Origin: a virus
Strand: one strand, 5' to 3'
IMG/VR virus record: IMGVR_UViG_3300044655_001767
Coordinates: 1 to 64,000 of that record
Length of the DNA: 64,000 nucleotides
Shown in pieces: positions 1-8,291 of this stretch. A program made the translations under genes and the position numbers. How positions within the stretch are numbered: position 1 is the stretch's first letter; every line of letters starts with the position of its first letter. The notes beneath the pieces are model-generated. The model had not been told where the DNA came from and ran no database searches. It saw nothing but the letters and a program-made list of their open reading frames with translations.

Positions 1-1881
1 GATAATATCAAATTATCTAGACCTTTAATTTTAATTTTTGCTGGTGGATATGGAGATAAATTCACCACTAAAATTGGATTCCAAACATATATAAAGGATA
101 ATGTATTAACTGAATTTGAATATAGATTTAACATATATCTACAACAAATTATTGATAAAATTAAATCTCCTGATTTTGTGTCAAAAGGAACTTCCAATAA
201 TAAATTAACAATTACAAATGGTTATAACGATTTATTAGGTAAATTGGAATTATACAATCACTTTAAGTCGTTTAATGATAAATGGTCGTCTGGAAATTCC
301 ATAGGTCAAAGAGGACTATTGGAAGAGTTTTTATTTATTGATAAAGCCAATAAAGATATTGGTAGTCAAGCTTACATTTCATTAGATAAACTTATAGCAT
401 TAGAAGACCCTAAAAATGACAACGTAGATTTGTATAGTGTTATTGGTATGTTAATTTCAGGAACTGGATTTGATATGAGGGCATTACCTGCATATGTAAA
501 CTTTAACGGAACTAACTTTACAAATAAATCTAAAGTAACTTCATCAAAACAAGTTGCTAAAAATATATTTGGAACATTTTTAGAAGTTGATTACCAAGAA
601 TCCGCACCAAAGATAGTTCTTCAATATACGGGACCAACATCAAAACATTTGGAATTATCTGACATTAGTGAAAAATACAAATTTAAAAATGATAGTGGTA
701 ATTTATTTAATGGACAAGGTGGACCCCTATCAATTACCATACCTGAAGTTTTCAAAACTGGAGATTTAAGTAAATCTAATAAAGTTGTTGCATTTGAAGT
801 TAGTATTGGTGACCAAAATCAAGGAATATTCAAAGGAGTAAAACTTGATCAAAACTCAATTAGAAATACAAGTGAATCGTTCGCCGTATATGAAAATATG
901 GGACGTTCTGAAAGTGGTGGTGCAACATATAATGTTGATATCGGTTTATTTGATGTTTATAGACAAGCTTCATATACCTGTGAAGTTTCATGTATGGGTA
1001 ATGTGATGATTCAACCAACAATGTTTTTCTATTTAAAGAATGTACCAATGTTTAGAGGTTCATATTGGATTACCGAAGTATCACATAGCATTCAAGGAAA
1101 TAAAATCAGTACTTCATTTAAAGGAACAAGAATACCATACGCATCGTTACCTGACCCTAAAGATTCGTTCTTCTCAAGTTATAGGGTTTATTTTGATAAA
1201 ATAACAAACAGTGCGGTGGCTAAAGTAAAACAAGCTGATAGTTTAATAGGTTCTAATAAAAACGAAAAATCAATACAAACAGATATCGGATCCGTTACTG
1301 TTGATAACGGAGGTAAAAGTATTAATGGTGAAACATTAATATATAAAACAGGTATTAGTAGTTTTGGTATTCCATATAATGGATTTGAAGATGAGAAGTA
1401 CATTCAACAAGTAAGTAATAGTGGAATATGGTTAAGAGCAATTGCGGTTGAAATGGGAGGTACAAAAAATCCGTTGGATGATAAAATAGAAATGAGTTTA
1501 TTAAATGGTGTCGATAGATACGGAAATAACCAACTTAATACATTAAAAATAAAACCATTACCATTACTATGGGAGTCAGTTAAAACTGTATCAAATAGTA
1601 AATTATTCTATTCCACAAAGTTCTTATCTAATAAAATAACACCTAATAGAATCATATCTACATCAACGTTATTTAAAAACCCTGAAAACGGAAAAACGGT
1701 AACCGTACCCCCAATTAGTGAATCAGAAATGCGTATTGATAACCTAACAGGTCCGATTAGTGTTGGGCCATCAGTTGCAGGTTATGGCGTTGCATTGTCT
1801 AAAAAATTAATGATAGCATTAGGTTTAAAAGACGGTGACGTGGTGTATTTTAGAGATGATGACCTTCCTTTATACAAATAA
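1..1881 (+). CDS. Baseplate hub-like tail protein (gp27/gpD-like), 5' truncated by window edge
   Basis: The frame is open from base 1, so the gene starts upstream of the window; the GTG at 178 is only an internal codon. The visible product is about 626 residues. The region encoded around 990-1140 (GNVMIQPTMFFYL, then FRGSYWITEVSHSI, then a strand with KISTSFKGTRI) matches the layout of gp27/gpD/VgrG hub domains, in which a 'low point' loop is followed by G-x-Y-x-V-x-x-V-x-H and a T-x-F strand. I infer a baseplate hub or tail-tube cap role. The C-terminal part (VAGYGVALSKKLMIAL, then LGLKDGDVVYFRDDD) is not a domain I recognise. The family call is moderate and no lysozyme domain is visible here. 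Confidence 0.55.
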   Translation, partial: DNIKLSRPLILIFAGGYGDKFTTKIGFQTYIKDNVLTEFEYRFNIYLQQIIDKIKSPDFVSKGTSNNKLTITNGYNDLLGKLELYNHFKSFNDKWSSGNSIGQRGLLEEFLFIDKANKDIGSQAYISLDKLIALEDPKNDNVDLYSVIGMLISGTGFDMRALPAYVNFNGTNFTNKSKVTSSKQVAKNIFGTFLEVDYQESAPKIVLQYTGPTSKHLELSDISEKYKFKNDSGNLFNGQGGPLSITIPEVFKTGDLSKSNKVVAFEVSIGDQNQGIFKGVKLDQNSIRNTSESFAVYENMGRSESGGATYNVDIGLFDVYRQASYTCEVSCMGNVMIQPTMFFYLKNVPMFRGSYWITEVSHSIQGNKISTSFKGTRIPYASLPDPKDSFFSSYRVYFDKITNSAVAKVKQADSLIGSNKNEKSIQTDIGSVTVDNGGKSINGETLIYKTGISSFGIPYNGFEDEKYIQQVSNSGIWLRAIAVEMGGTKNPLDDKIEMSLLNGVDRYGNNQLNTLKIKPLPLLWESVKTVSNSKLFYSTKFLSNKITPNRIISTSTLFKNPENGKTVTVPPISESEMRIDNLTGPISVGPSVAGYGVALSKKLMIALGLKDGDVVYFRDDDLPLYK

Positions 1882-1904
1882 TTGAATAATAACAATATTT
1901 AGGA

Positions 1905-1911
1905 TATTTAT
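1905..1911 (+). promoter_or_regulatory. TATTTAT motif, candidate phage late promoter element
   Basis: TATTTAT lies 18 nt before the ATG at 1930, in a 48-nt gap. It is one of twelve such motifs placed just before structural or late-type units in this window. Promoter function is inferred. Confidence 0.4.
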
Positions 1912-1929
1912 ATTAATAAAAGAAATATT

Positions 1930-2133
1930 ATGGAAAATAATAAATTAAATAATACGGTAGATCAATTCTTAACTCCAAAGAATGTTAAGAGAGTTTCTCA
2001 AGACGGAATGGAAAGAGAAGAATGTGATTTGATGACTGGAGAATGTTATACAATCAGAGAAAAAGACGGAATCGTTGAAAGAATAAATAAAAAATACGTC
2101 ACAAACGACGGTAGACAATTATTACAAGATTAA
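1930..2133 (+). CDS. Small hypothetical protein, 67 aa
   Basis: No family is recognised. The product is charged and soluble-looking, with two Cys (ECDLMTGECY) spaced seven residues apart, and has neither signal peptide nor membrane segment. It follows the hub-like gene after a TATTTAT motif and is followed four bases later by the proline-rich gene, so it is probably in a late virion-assembly operon. ATG start preceded by an A-rich leader. Confidence 0.6.
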   Translation: MENNKLNNTVDQFLTPKNVKRVSQDGMEREECDLMTGECYTIREKDGIVERINKKYVTNDGRQLLQD

Positions 2134-2137
2134 TACT

Positions 2138-2794
2138 ATGTTAGAGCAAAAACTACAAGAAGAATTAAATCGTTACAAAGCCATTAACAAATATGGTAAA
2201 ACGATGATAATGGAGCAAGACGTACCTCCTACAGATGTTCCACCAGCACCAGATGCTGCGGCACCTACGGATGTTCCTCCTCCACCACCGGCTGGCGACG
2301 TTCCTACGGATTTACCACCAACACCTGATGCTGATATGTCTATGGACACTCCACCATCACCTGAAATGGACAGTACGGAAGAAATTGATATTACAGATTT
2401 AGTTGACATGACTAAAAGTATAAAGAGAGATTTAGAGAATAAACAACAAGACCACGGTACTATTGTTAATAAAATGGATGATGTGTTTAGTAAATTAGGT
2501 GAGTTAGAACAAAAACTTGCTCAAATGGATCAAGTAATGGCTAAAATTGACCAATTAGGTGTTGAGGTTCAACAAATCAAACCTGAAACTCCTGTTGAGA
2601 AATTAGAAATGCGTTCTTTAGATTCATACCCATTTAATGAAAAACCAGCAGAATTTTTTGACCACAAACAAGGTGAAATGAGAGCTAGTGGAAAAAATGA
2701 ATACATTTTAACTAAAGATGATGTTGAAAATTATAACCCAACAATAAAGGCATCGTTTAACCCAGAAGAAGAGAAAGATGAATATAGCTACTAA
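2138..2794 (+). CDS. Proline-rich coiled-coil protein, possible assembly factor
   Basis: The 218-aa product has three parts: a short basic N-terminus, a low-complexity segment at about residues 28-80 built from DVPP and PPP/PD units, and an acidic helical segment at about 85-150 with heptad-like L/I spacing. The C-terminus is rich in E and K. Phage scaffold or core proteins can look like this, but no specific family is recognised. It overlaps the next gene by 17 nt, which suggests translational coupling. Confidence 0.6.
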   Translation: MLEQKLQEELNRYKAINKYGKTMIMEQDVPPTDVPPAPDAAAPTDVPPPPPAGDVPTDLPPTPDADMSMDTPPSPEMDSTEEIDITDLVDMTKSIKRDLENKQQDHGTIVNKMDDVFSKLGELEQKLAQMDQVMAKIDQLGVEVQQIKPETPVEKLEMRSLDSYPFNEKPAEFFDHKQGEMRASGKNEYILTKDDVENYNPTIKASFNPEEEKDEYSY

Positions 2795-3149
2795 AGTAAA
2801 GTTCCTCTTGGAGGTTCAAGTACAATTCAGGATTAATCATTGGCAAACTAAAGAGTTCTCAAGACATAATGCATTTGGTGGAATATATGATGCATTAGGA
2901 GATTTAATTGATAGGTTTGTTGAAGAGTCAATGGGAAAATACGGTAGATTCGTTTTAGATGATGAAAGTAAAACAATCAATTTACAGAACTTAGCGGAAC
3001 TTGACCTTAAAGGAATGTTAAAAACAACTAAAGACGCTTTAATTCAATTTACAGAAGAATTTGAATCTACAGATACTAATCTTATGAACATAAGGGACGA
3101 AATCTTAGGTGAAGTAAATAAACTACAATATCTATTAACATTAGAATAA
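2778..3149 (+). CDS. Dps/ferritin-like helical protein (DUF5856-like)
   Basis: The 123-aa product is all-helical by pattern. Its N-terminal signature (Q-x-Q-x-x-x-NHWQT, then SRHNAFGGIYDAL, then DLIDRFVEE) resembles the first helices of Dps/ferritin-like proteins, where H, D and E residues form a metal site. I recall a similar family (DUF5856) in T4-like marine phages. The length is near that of a short four-helix bundle. The role is unknown; iron binding is an inference from H21, H30, D42, D45 and E49-type positions. Cotranscribed with the preceding coiled-coil gene. Confidence 0.5.
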   Translation: MNIATKVKFLLEVQVQFRINHWQTKEFSRHNAFGGIYDALGDLIDRFVEESMGKYGRFVLDDESKTINLQNLAELDLKGMLKTTKDALIQFTEEFESTDTNLMNIRDEILGEVNKLQYLLTLE

Positions 3150-3169
3150 AAATTAAAAAATATTAAAAA

Positions 3170-3397
3170 ATGCAATCAGGATCAGCAGCTAGAACAGCGT
3201 CAAATACATCAACAGGGTCGTTAGCTTATATTGATGGTTTAATATCAGGGGCAACATCTCAAGGACTATATCAAATTACCTTAGACCCAAGATACGTGAA
3301 TGACGCGATAGTAACCACATTAACAAATTATGGTTATAAAATTCAGACTAAGAACAATTTTATGGGTACCAATAACGATTATGTGATTAGTTGGTAA
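3170..3397 (+). CDS. Small hypothetical protein, 75 aa
   Basis: The N-terminus is rich in Ser, Ala and Thr, and is followed by a segment (AYIDGLISGATSQGLYQI, then VNDAIVTTLTNYGYKI) that looks like a small alpha/beta virion protein. No cysteine, signal peptide or membrane segment is seen and no family is recognised. It is the last gene before the terminator at 3423, so it closes the hub-side late operon. Confidence 0.55.
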   Translation: MQSGSAARTASNTSTGSLAYIDGLISGATSQGLYQITLDPRYVNDAIVTTLTNYGYKIQTKNNFMGTNNDYVISW

Positions 3398-3422
3398 TAA
3401 AAAAATACTTTAAAAATAATTC

Positions 3423-3451
3423 AACCCAGATTTCACAGTCTGGGTTTTTTT
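3423..3451 (+). terminator. Rho-independent terminator
   Basis: An 8-bp perfect stem (AACCCAGA at 3423-3430, TCTGGGTT at 3439-3446) with an 8-nt loop is followed by a T tract. It separates the late operon from gp32. Confidence 0.85.
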
Positions 3452-3498
3452 ATGTATATTATATCATAAATGATTATTAAAATTTAAATCAAAATCAC

Positions 3499-4341
3499 AT
3501 GTCTACATTTGACGCAGTACTTGCACAGTACGAGAAAAACAAAAACGCCACAAGTGGCAATAGCAACAAAATGTCCTCAGAGGACAGAATGAAACGTTAT
3601 TTCACAACCGTATTACCTAAGGGTTCTAAGGGTGAAGAAAGACGTATTCGTATTTTACCAACAAAAGACGGTTCTTCTCCGTTTGTTGAGGTTTACTTCC
3701 ACGAAATTCAAGTGGATGGAAAATGGGTTAAATTATATGACCCAAAACAAGAAGGAAAACGTTCACCATTAAATGAGGTTAATGAAGCTTTAATGGGTAC
3801 GGGTGTTGAGGCTGATAGAGAAGCCGCACGTCAATATCGTTCTCGTAAATTCTATATCGTTAAAGTTATAGATAGAGACCACGAATCTGACGGAGTTAAA
3901 TTTTGGAGATTTAAACACAACCATAAAGGTGATGGTGTTATCGACAAAGTATTCCCAATCTTCCGTAATAAAGGTGATGTTACCAATTCTGAAACAGGTC
4001 GTGACTTAATCTTGTCTTTAACCTTAACAAAGGCAGGTACAGGAAAAGAGTACACTGTTATTAATTCAGTATTAAATGATGACCCAAGTCCATTACATAC
4101 TGACGCTGACGTTGCAAAAACGTGGTTAGAAGATGAATTAACTTGGTCTGATGTTTACTCTAAAAAGGGTGAAGATTATTTGGAAATGGTTGCAAGAGGT
4201 GAGGTTCCACGTTGGGACACCGCAAGTAGCAAATGGGTTTCTAATTTGACAACAGAAGAAACTATCGGAGCACCGAAATCTTCTACTCCTGTGGTTGACC
4301 CACAAGACGATGCGGATGTAGATGGAGATCTTCCGTTCTAA
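3499..4341 (+). CDS. 32: Single-stranded DNA-binding protein, T4 gp32-like
   Basis: The 280-aa product starts with a basic N-terminal region, followed by the gp32-type core (RMKRYFTTVLPKG, RRIRILPTKDG, FVEVYFHEIQ), and then FYIVKVIDRDHE and WRFKHNHKGDGV. Length and position directly before uvsX fit gp32, which coats ssDNA at the replication fork and recruits helicase and recombinase. The tail is acidic and ends DDADVDGDLPF. That resembles the D-D-I/L-P-F tip of bacterial SSB more than the T4 gp32 acidic tail. A host-like -7 element (TATATTAT, 3455-3462) lies upstream and a hairpin follows the gene, consistent with high early expression. Confidence 0.85.
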   Translation: MSTFDAVLAQYEKNKNATSGNSNKMSSEDRMKRYFTTVLPKGSKGEERRIRILPTKDGSSPFVEVYFHEIQVDGKWVKLYDPKQEGKRSPLNEVNEALMGTGVEADREAARQYRSRKFYIVKVIDRDHESDGVKFWRFKHNHKGDGVIDKVFPIFRNKGDVTNSETGRDLILSLTLTKAGTGKEYTVINSVLNDDPSPLHTDADVAKTWLEDELTWSDVYSKKGEDYLEMVARGEVPRWDTASSKWVSNLTTEETIGAPKSSTPVVDPQDDADVDGDLPF

Positions 4342-4350
4342 TTATTTAAC

Positions 4351-4378
4351 GGGGTGGTGAAATATCCGCCCCATTTTT
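4351..4378 (+). terminator. Hairpin plus T run between gp32 and uvsX
   Basis: GGGGTGG (4351-4357) pairs with CCGCCCC (4366-4372, one G-T pair) and is followed by five T. It could terminate or attenuate so that gp32 is made in excess over uvsX. Confidence 0.6.
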
Positions 4379-4390
4379 AAAAACAAAAAC

Positions 4391-5371
4391 ATGGCAGGTA
4401 TTAAAAAAACAGATTTTTCAGCAATTAAAAAAAAATTCTCAAAAGAGGCCGAATATAAACCAGACCGTTTCTTTGATTTGGGAGATGCTTTCTTGGATGC
4501 TTGTGGTATTCCAGGTCCTGCAATGGGACACATCAATATGTTATTAGGACATAGTGATACGGGTAAAACTACAGCACTTGTAAAGGCAGCGGTAGATGCA
4601 CAAAAGAAAGGTGTTGTTCCTGTGTTTGTAATTACAGAACAAAAATGGAGTTGGGACCACGCCGAATTAATGGGGTTTAATAAAGACGGAGACTACCTTT
4701 TTAATAGTGATTTTGAGTATATTGAGCAAATTACAGAATATATAAATGAACTATTAGATGCACAAGAAAAAGGTGATTTACCTCACGATTTATTAATTCT
4801 TTGGGATTCGGTTGGTTCAGTTCCATGTAAGATGACATATGATGGTAAAGGTGGTAAACAACACAATGCGTCGGTATTAGCTGACAAAATTGGAATGGGT
4901 ATTAATCAACGTATCTCAGGTTCAAGAAGAACAGATAAACCTTATACAAACACGTTAATCATTGTAAACCAACCTTGGGTAGAATTACCTGACAATCCTT
5001 TTGGACAACCAAAGATTAAAGCAAAGGGCGGTGAAGCAATTTGGTTAAACTCAAGTATTGTATTCTTATTTGGTAATCAAAAAGGAGCGGGAACAACTAA
5101 AATCTCTATCACTAAAGATAAGAGAAAAGTTAAAATTGCAACAAGAACAAAAATCTCAATTATGAAAAACCACATCAATGGTTTAGGATATGAGGATGGA
5201 CGTATCTTGGTTACATCACACGGATTTATGCCAGGTAGAGAAGACGCTGAAGAGAAGAAATCTATCGAGGAATATAAAAAAGAAAGTGGTGATTACATCA
5301 GTAAGATGTTAGGTGTTAATGTTACAGACATCGCAGACGTAGAAGTTGTAACAGAAGAAAGTGATCTATAA
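4391..5371 (+). CDS. uvsX: UvsX/RecA-like recombinase
   Basis: This 326-aa protein catalyses homologous pairing and strand exchange in recombination-dependent phage replication. Walker A is GHSDTGKTT at residues 53-61 and Walker B is LLILWDS at 134-140. The strand ending NTLIIVNQPWVELP and the KAKGGEAIWLNSS segment match the L1/L2 DNA-binding region of UvsX-type RecA proteins. The C-terminus is acidic. It sits between gp32 and the 5' nuclease, the expected partners. An A-rich leader precedes the ATG, with no Shine-Dalgarno sequence. Confidence 0.92.
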   Translation: MAGIKKTDFSAIKKKFSKEAEYKPDRFFDLGDAFLDACGIPGPAMGHINMLLGHSDTGKTTALVKAAVDAQKKGVVPVFVITEQKWSWDHAELMGFNKDGDYLFNSDFEYIEQITEYINELLDAQEKGDLPHDLLILWDSVGSVPCKMTYDGKGGKQHNASVLADKIGMGINQRISGSRRTDKPYTNTLIIVNQPWVELPDNPFGQPKIKAKGGEAIWLNSSIVFLFGNQKGAGTTKISITKDKRKVKIATRTKISIMKNHINGLGYEDGRILVTSHGFMPGREDAEEKKSIEEYKKESGDYISKMLGVNVTDIADVEVVTEESDL

Positions 5372-5381
5372 ATTATTTTAA

Positions 5382-6410
5382 ATGTCGGTTTTACTTGTTG
5401 ATGGAGACAATCTACTCACAATTGGTTTTTACGGTGTCAAAAATGCTTTTCATAAAGGACAACATGTTGGGGGAATATATCATTTCCTTAATACTCTTAG
5501 GAGAGCGTTTGAGTACTACCATTTAGATAAGATTGTAGTATTTTGGGATGGACACGAAGGTTCACAAAACCGAAAGAAAATATACATTCATTACAAGGAA
5601 AACCGACGTTCAAGATTAAGGTCGGAAGAAGAATTACAATCTTATTTAAGTCAAAGAGATAGGGTTAAACAATATCTTGAAGAACTATATGTAAGACAGG
5701 GTGAATATGAATTTTGTGAGACAGATGATAACATTGCTTATTACACACAAAACTCACCAGATGAAAATAAAATAATTTATTCTTCAGACGGAGACCTCAC
5801 CCAATTGGTTTCAGAAAACACACAAATTTACAATCCGTCTCACGGAAAGTTATACAAACAAAATGATACGATAGTTTATGACAAAGAAGACATCTTAATT
5901 GAAAACGTTAGGTTGGTTAAGATGATATGTGGTGATTCGTCAGACAACATTGCAGGAATTAAAGGAATGGGTGTTAAAAGATTTCTATCTTTTTTCCCTG
6001 AACTTAGAACCGAATCAATCTCAGTTCAACAAGTTAAAGAAAGGAGTGAACTTCTTTTTGAACAAGACAAACACAACAAATTAATTACAAATTTACTAAC
6101 AGGTGTTACTAAACACGGAGTATTTGGGGAAGAGTTCTTTGACGTAAACAATCGTATCGTGAGTTTGGATGAACCTTTTTTAAGTGATGAGGCGAAAGAA
6201 AACATTGACCTTCTAATAAACGAGTCATTAGACCAAGAAGGAAGATCTTATAAAAACGCAATGAAAATGATGATGGACGATGGACTGTTCAATATGTTAC
6301 CCAAATCAGATGACGCATGGACAAAGTTTTTAAATCCATTCTTACGTTTAACAAGAAAAGAAAAAAATAAAATAAAAACAAAAACAATTAAAGTAAAAAC
6401 CAATGAGTAG
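5382..6410 (+). CDS. rnh: 5'-3' exonuclease / flap nuclease, T4 RNase H-like
   Basis: This 342-aa PIN/FEN-family nuclease removes RNA primers and 5' flaps on the lagging strand. Signatures in order: VDGDNLL at the N-terminus (first Asp cluster), VVFWDGHEG at about 52-60, YSSDGDLTQLV at about 131-141 (second acidic cluster), and CGDSSDNIAGIKGMGVK, the helix-hairpin-helix region that binds the 5' duplex. The basic C-terminal tail (Lys-rich) may bind DNA or gp32. It lies 10 nt after uvsX and overlaps the next gene by 8 nt. Confidence 0.88.
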   Translation: MSVLLVDGDNLLTIGFYGVKNAFHKGQHVGGIYHFLNTLRRAFEYYHLDKIVVFWDGHEGSQNRKKIYIHYKENRRSRLRSEEELQSYLSQRDRVKQYLEELYVRQGEYEFCETDDNIAYYTQNSPDENKIIYSSDGDLTQLVSENTQIYNPSHGKLYKQNDTIVYDKEDILIENVRLVKMICGDSSDNIAGIKGMGVKRFLSFFPELRTESISVQQVKERSELLFEQDKHNKLITNLLTGVTKHGVFGEEFFDVNNRIVSLDEPFLSDEAKENIDLLINESLDQEGRSYKNAMKMMMDDGLFNMLPKSDDAWTKFLNPFLRLTRKEKNKIKTKTIKVKTNE

Positions 6411-6861
6411 AGATTACCAAAACCAAGACAACATTACGAAATTTGAATTTCTTTTGTCTTTAGAAGGACACATTGTGTGTCAAAGATTTTTTAACGTGAG
6501 AGACCACGTTGACCAAGCGAGACGTTCAATGGACCTTCACTACTATATAAAAAATATTTGTGAAGATATTTCACACGATTTGAAAATAAAAAGTTCCAAC
6601 TATCTATGTGAGAATCAAAACTATATCCTTAATATGGACTCTGTGGAAAGTGATGAAACCAAAGAAAAAGAACATTTTTTAATGGAAATTAAGTTGGGGG
6701 ACGATGTATTTATTCAAAGGATATTCCCCGCATATTATTACCATCCGAAAGTAAGATATACGGTAGACATTCGTCCGAGATTGAAAACAATTTTGTCAGA
6801 TTTAACTGACATTTTATCAACCGAAGAATTAGAGACGAAATATCTACAACACGAGCTATAA
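6403..6861 (+). CDS. Hypothetical protein in the replication operon, 152 aa
   Basis: No family is recognised. The product is mixed alpha/beta and soluble, with no signal or membrane segment. It contains KFEFLLSLEGHIVCQRFF near the N-terminus and a central IRP-type segment (VDIRPRLKTILSDL). It overlaps the 5' nuclease by 8 nt and precedes the gp41-type helicase, so a helicase loader or replication accessory role is possible by position only. T4 gp59 is not evident by sequence. Confidence 0.55.
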   Translation: MSRDYQNQDNITKFEFLLSLEGHIVCQRFFNVRDHVDQARRSMDLHYYIKNICEDISHDLKIKSSNYLCENQNYILNMDSVESDETKEKEHFLMEIKLGDDVFIQRIFPAYYYHPKVRYTVDIRPRLKTILSDLTDILSTEELETKYLQHEL

Positions 6862-6886
6862 TTTAAAACATATATAAAAACAAAAC

Positions 6887-8272
6887 ATGGAAGAAAGGAA
6901 TTTTGGGTATTTGGGATTTTCGTTTCAACAATCCCTAATAAAAGCGATTATTGAAGATAAGAAATATGGTGAGACCATTATTGATGTATTAGAAAGTAAA
7001 TTTTTTGACAACAGTTCATTTAAATTTATTATGGAAAATACAAAGGAATTATATAAGGCATATAATAAAATTCCTGATTACAATACATTGGCACAGAAAA
7101 TTATGGCTGAAGGTGGTAACAAAGACTCTTCCAAAGTTCACGTAGATACATTAGAGGCAATTAAAAATAATGAATCACAAATTGAATATGTAAAAGACAC
7201 TGCACTTAATTTCTGTAAACAACAAAACTTGAAAAGAGAGTTAAAAAACGTACAGAGTATTATTGAAAGTGGTGAATTTGAAGCGTATAATAAGATTGAA
7301 GAAATTATCCAAAAAGCATTACAAGTTGGTATTTCTAATGATGAAACAACTGATGTATTCCACGATATTGATGCAGCGTTAGAACAGGACTTTAGACACC
7401 CATTACCGACAGGCATTGTGGGAATTGACAACTTACTTAAGGGTGGGTTAGGGATAGGAGAATTAGGAGTTGTATTAGCACCTACTGGTACTGGTAAAAC
7501 TACCTTACTTACGAAGTTTGCAAACACGGCTTATAACTTAGGTTATAACGTAGTTCAAATATTTTTTGAAGACAACCCAGGTAATATTAAAAGAAAACAT
7601 TATACTATTTGGTCAGAAATTGCTCCAGACCAACAACCAGAATTTAAAGATATGGTTAAAGAAAAAGTTGAGGAAGCACAAACAAGATCAAAAGGAAGTT
7701 TGAAATTATTGAAATTGGCGAGTGATAATGTAACTGTTTCTGAAATTAAAAATAAAATCAGAAAGATGAATTCAGATGGAATTAAAGTGGATTTATTAGT
7801 GTTAGATTATGTTGATTGTATTTCATCTGACAAATCAACAAATGGTGAAGAATGGAAAGGAGAGGGTTCGGTTATGAGAAGTTTGGAATCTATGACGGGT
7901 GAATTTGAAATGGCAATATGGACGGCAACACAAGGTAACCGTGAATCTATTTCAAGCGAAGTTGTGACTGGTGACCAAATGGGAGGTTCAATTAAGAAGG
8001 CTCAAATTGCTCACGTTATATTATCTATTGGTAAAACATTAGAACAAAAGGAACATAATTTGGCAACACTTACATTATTGAAATCACGTATTGGTAAAGA
8101 TGGTGTGGTATTTCAAAATTGTAAATTTAATAATGAATTTTTAATTATTGATACGGAATCACAAAATACCTTATTAGGTCATGAACAAGACGAGGTACAA
8201 AAAAGAGCTAATAGAGTTGCCGAAGTTTACAAAAAGGCACAAGAGAAGAAGACACAAATAATAAGTAAATAA
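6887..8272 (+). CDS. 41: Replicative DNA helicase, gp41/DnaB-like
   Basis: The 461-aa hexameric helicase unwinds the fork 5'-3'. An N-terminal helical domain (about 1-150) precedes the RecA-like motor. Walker A is APTGTGKTT at 198-206. The Walker B-type strand is VDLLVLDYVDCI. The segment ATQGNRESISSEV followed by DQMGGSIKKAQIAHVI is the typical DnaB-family H3/H4 region. Size and the gp32-uvsX-rnh context match T4 gp41. A-rich leader (AAAAACAAAAC) before the ATG. Confidence 0.9.
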   Translation: MEERNFGYLGFSFQQSLIKAIIEDKKYGETIIDVLESKFFDNSSFKFIMENTKELYKAYNKIPDYNTLAQKIMAEGGNKDSSKVHVDTLEAIKNNESQIEYVKDTALNFCKQQNLKRELKNVQSIIESGEFEAYNKIEEIIQKALQVGISNDETTDVFHDIDAALEQDFRHPLPTGIVGIDNLLKGGLGIGELGVVLAPTGTGKTTLLTKFANTAYNLGYNVVQIFFEDNPGNIKRKHYTIWSEIAPDQQPEFKDMVKEKVEEAQTRSKGSLKLLKLASDNVTVSEIKNKIRKMNSDGIKVDLLVLDYVDCISSDKSTNGEEWKGEGSVMRSLESMTGEFEMAIWTATQGNRESISSEVVTGDQMGGSIKKAQIAHVILSIGKTLEQKEHNLATLTLLKSRIGKDGVVFQNCKFNNEFLIIDTESQNTLLGHEQDEVQKRANRVAEVYKKAQEKKTQIISK

Positions 8273-8291
8273 AAAAAAACAAAGTTTAGAA

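Noticed and set aside
178-180. GTG as start of the first gene
   Set aside because: The frame is open to base 1, with similar sequence character, so the gene begins outside the window.
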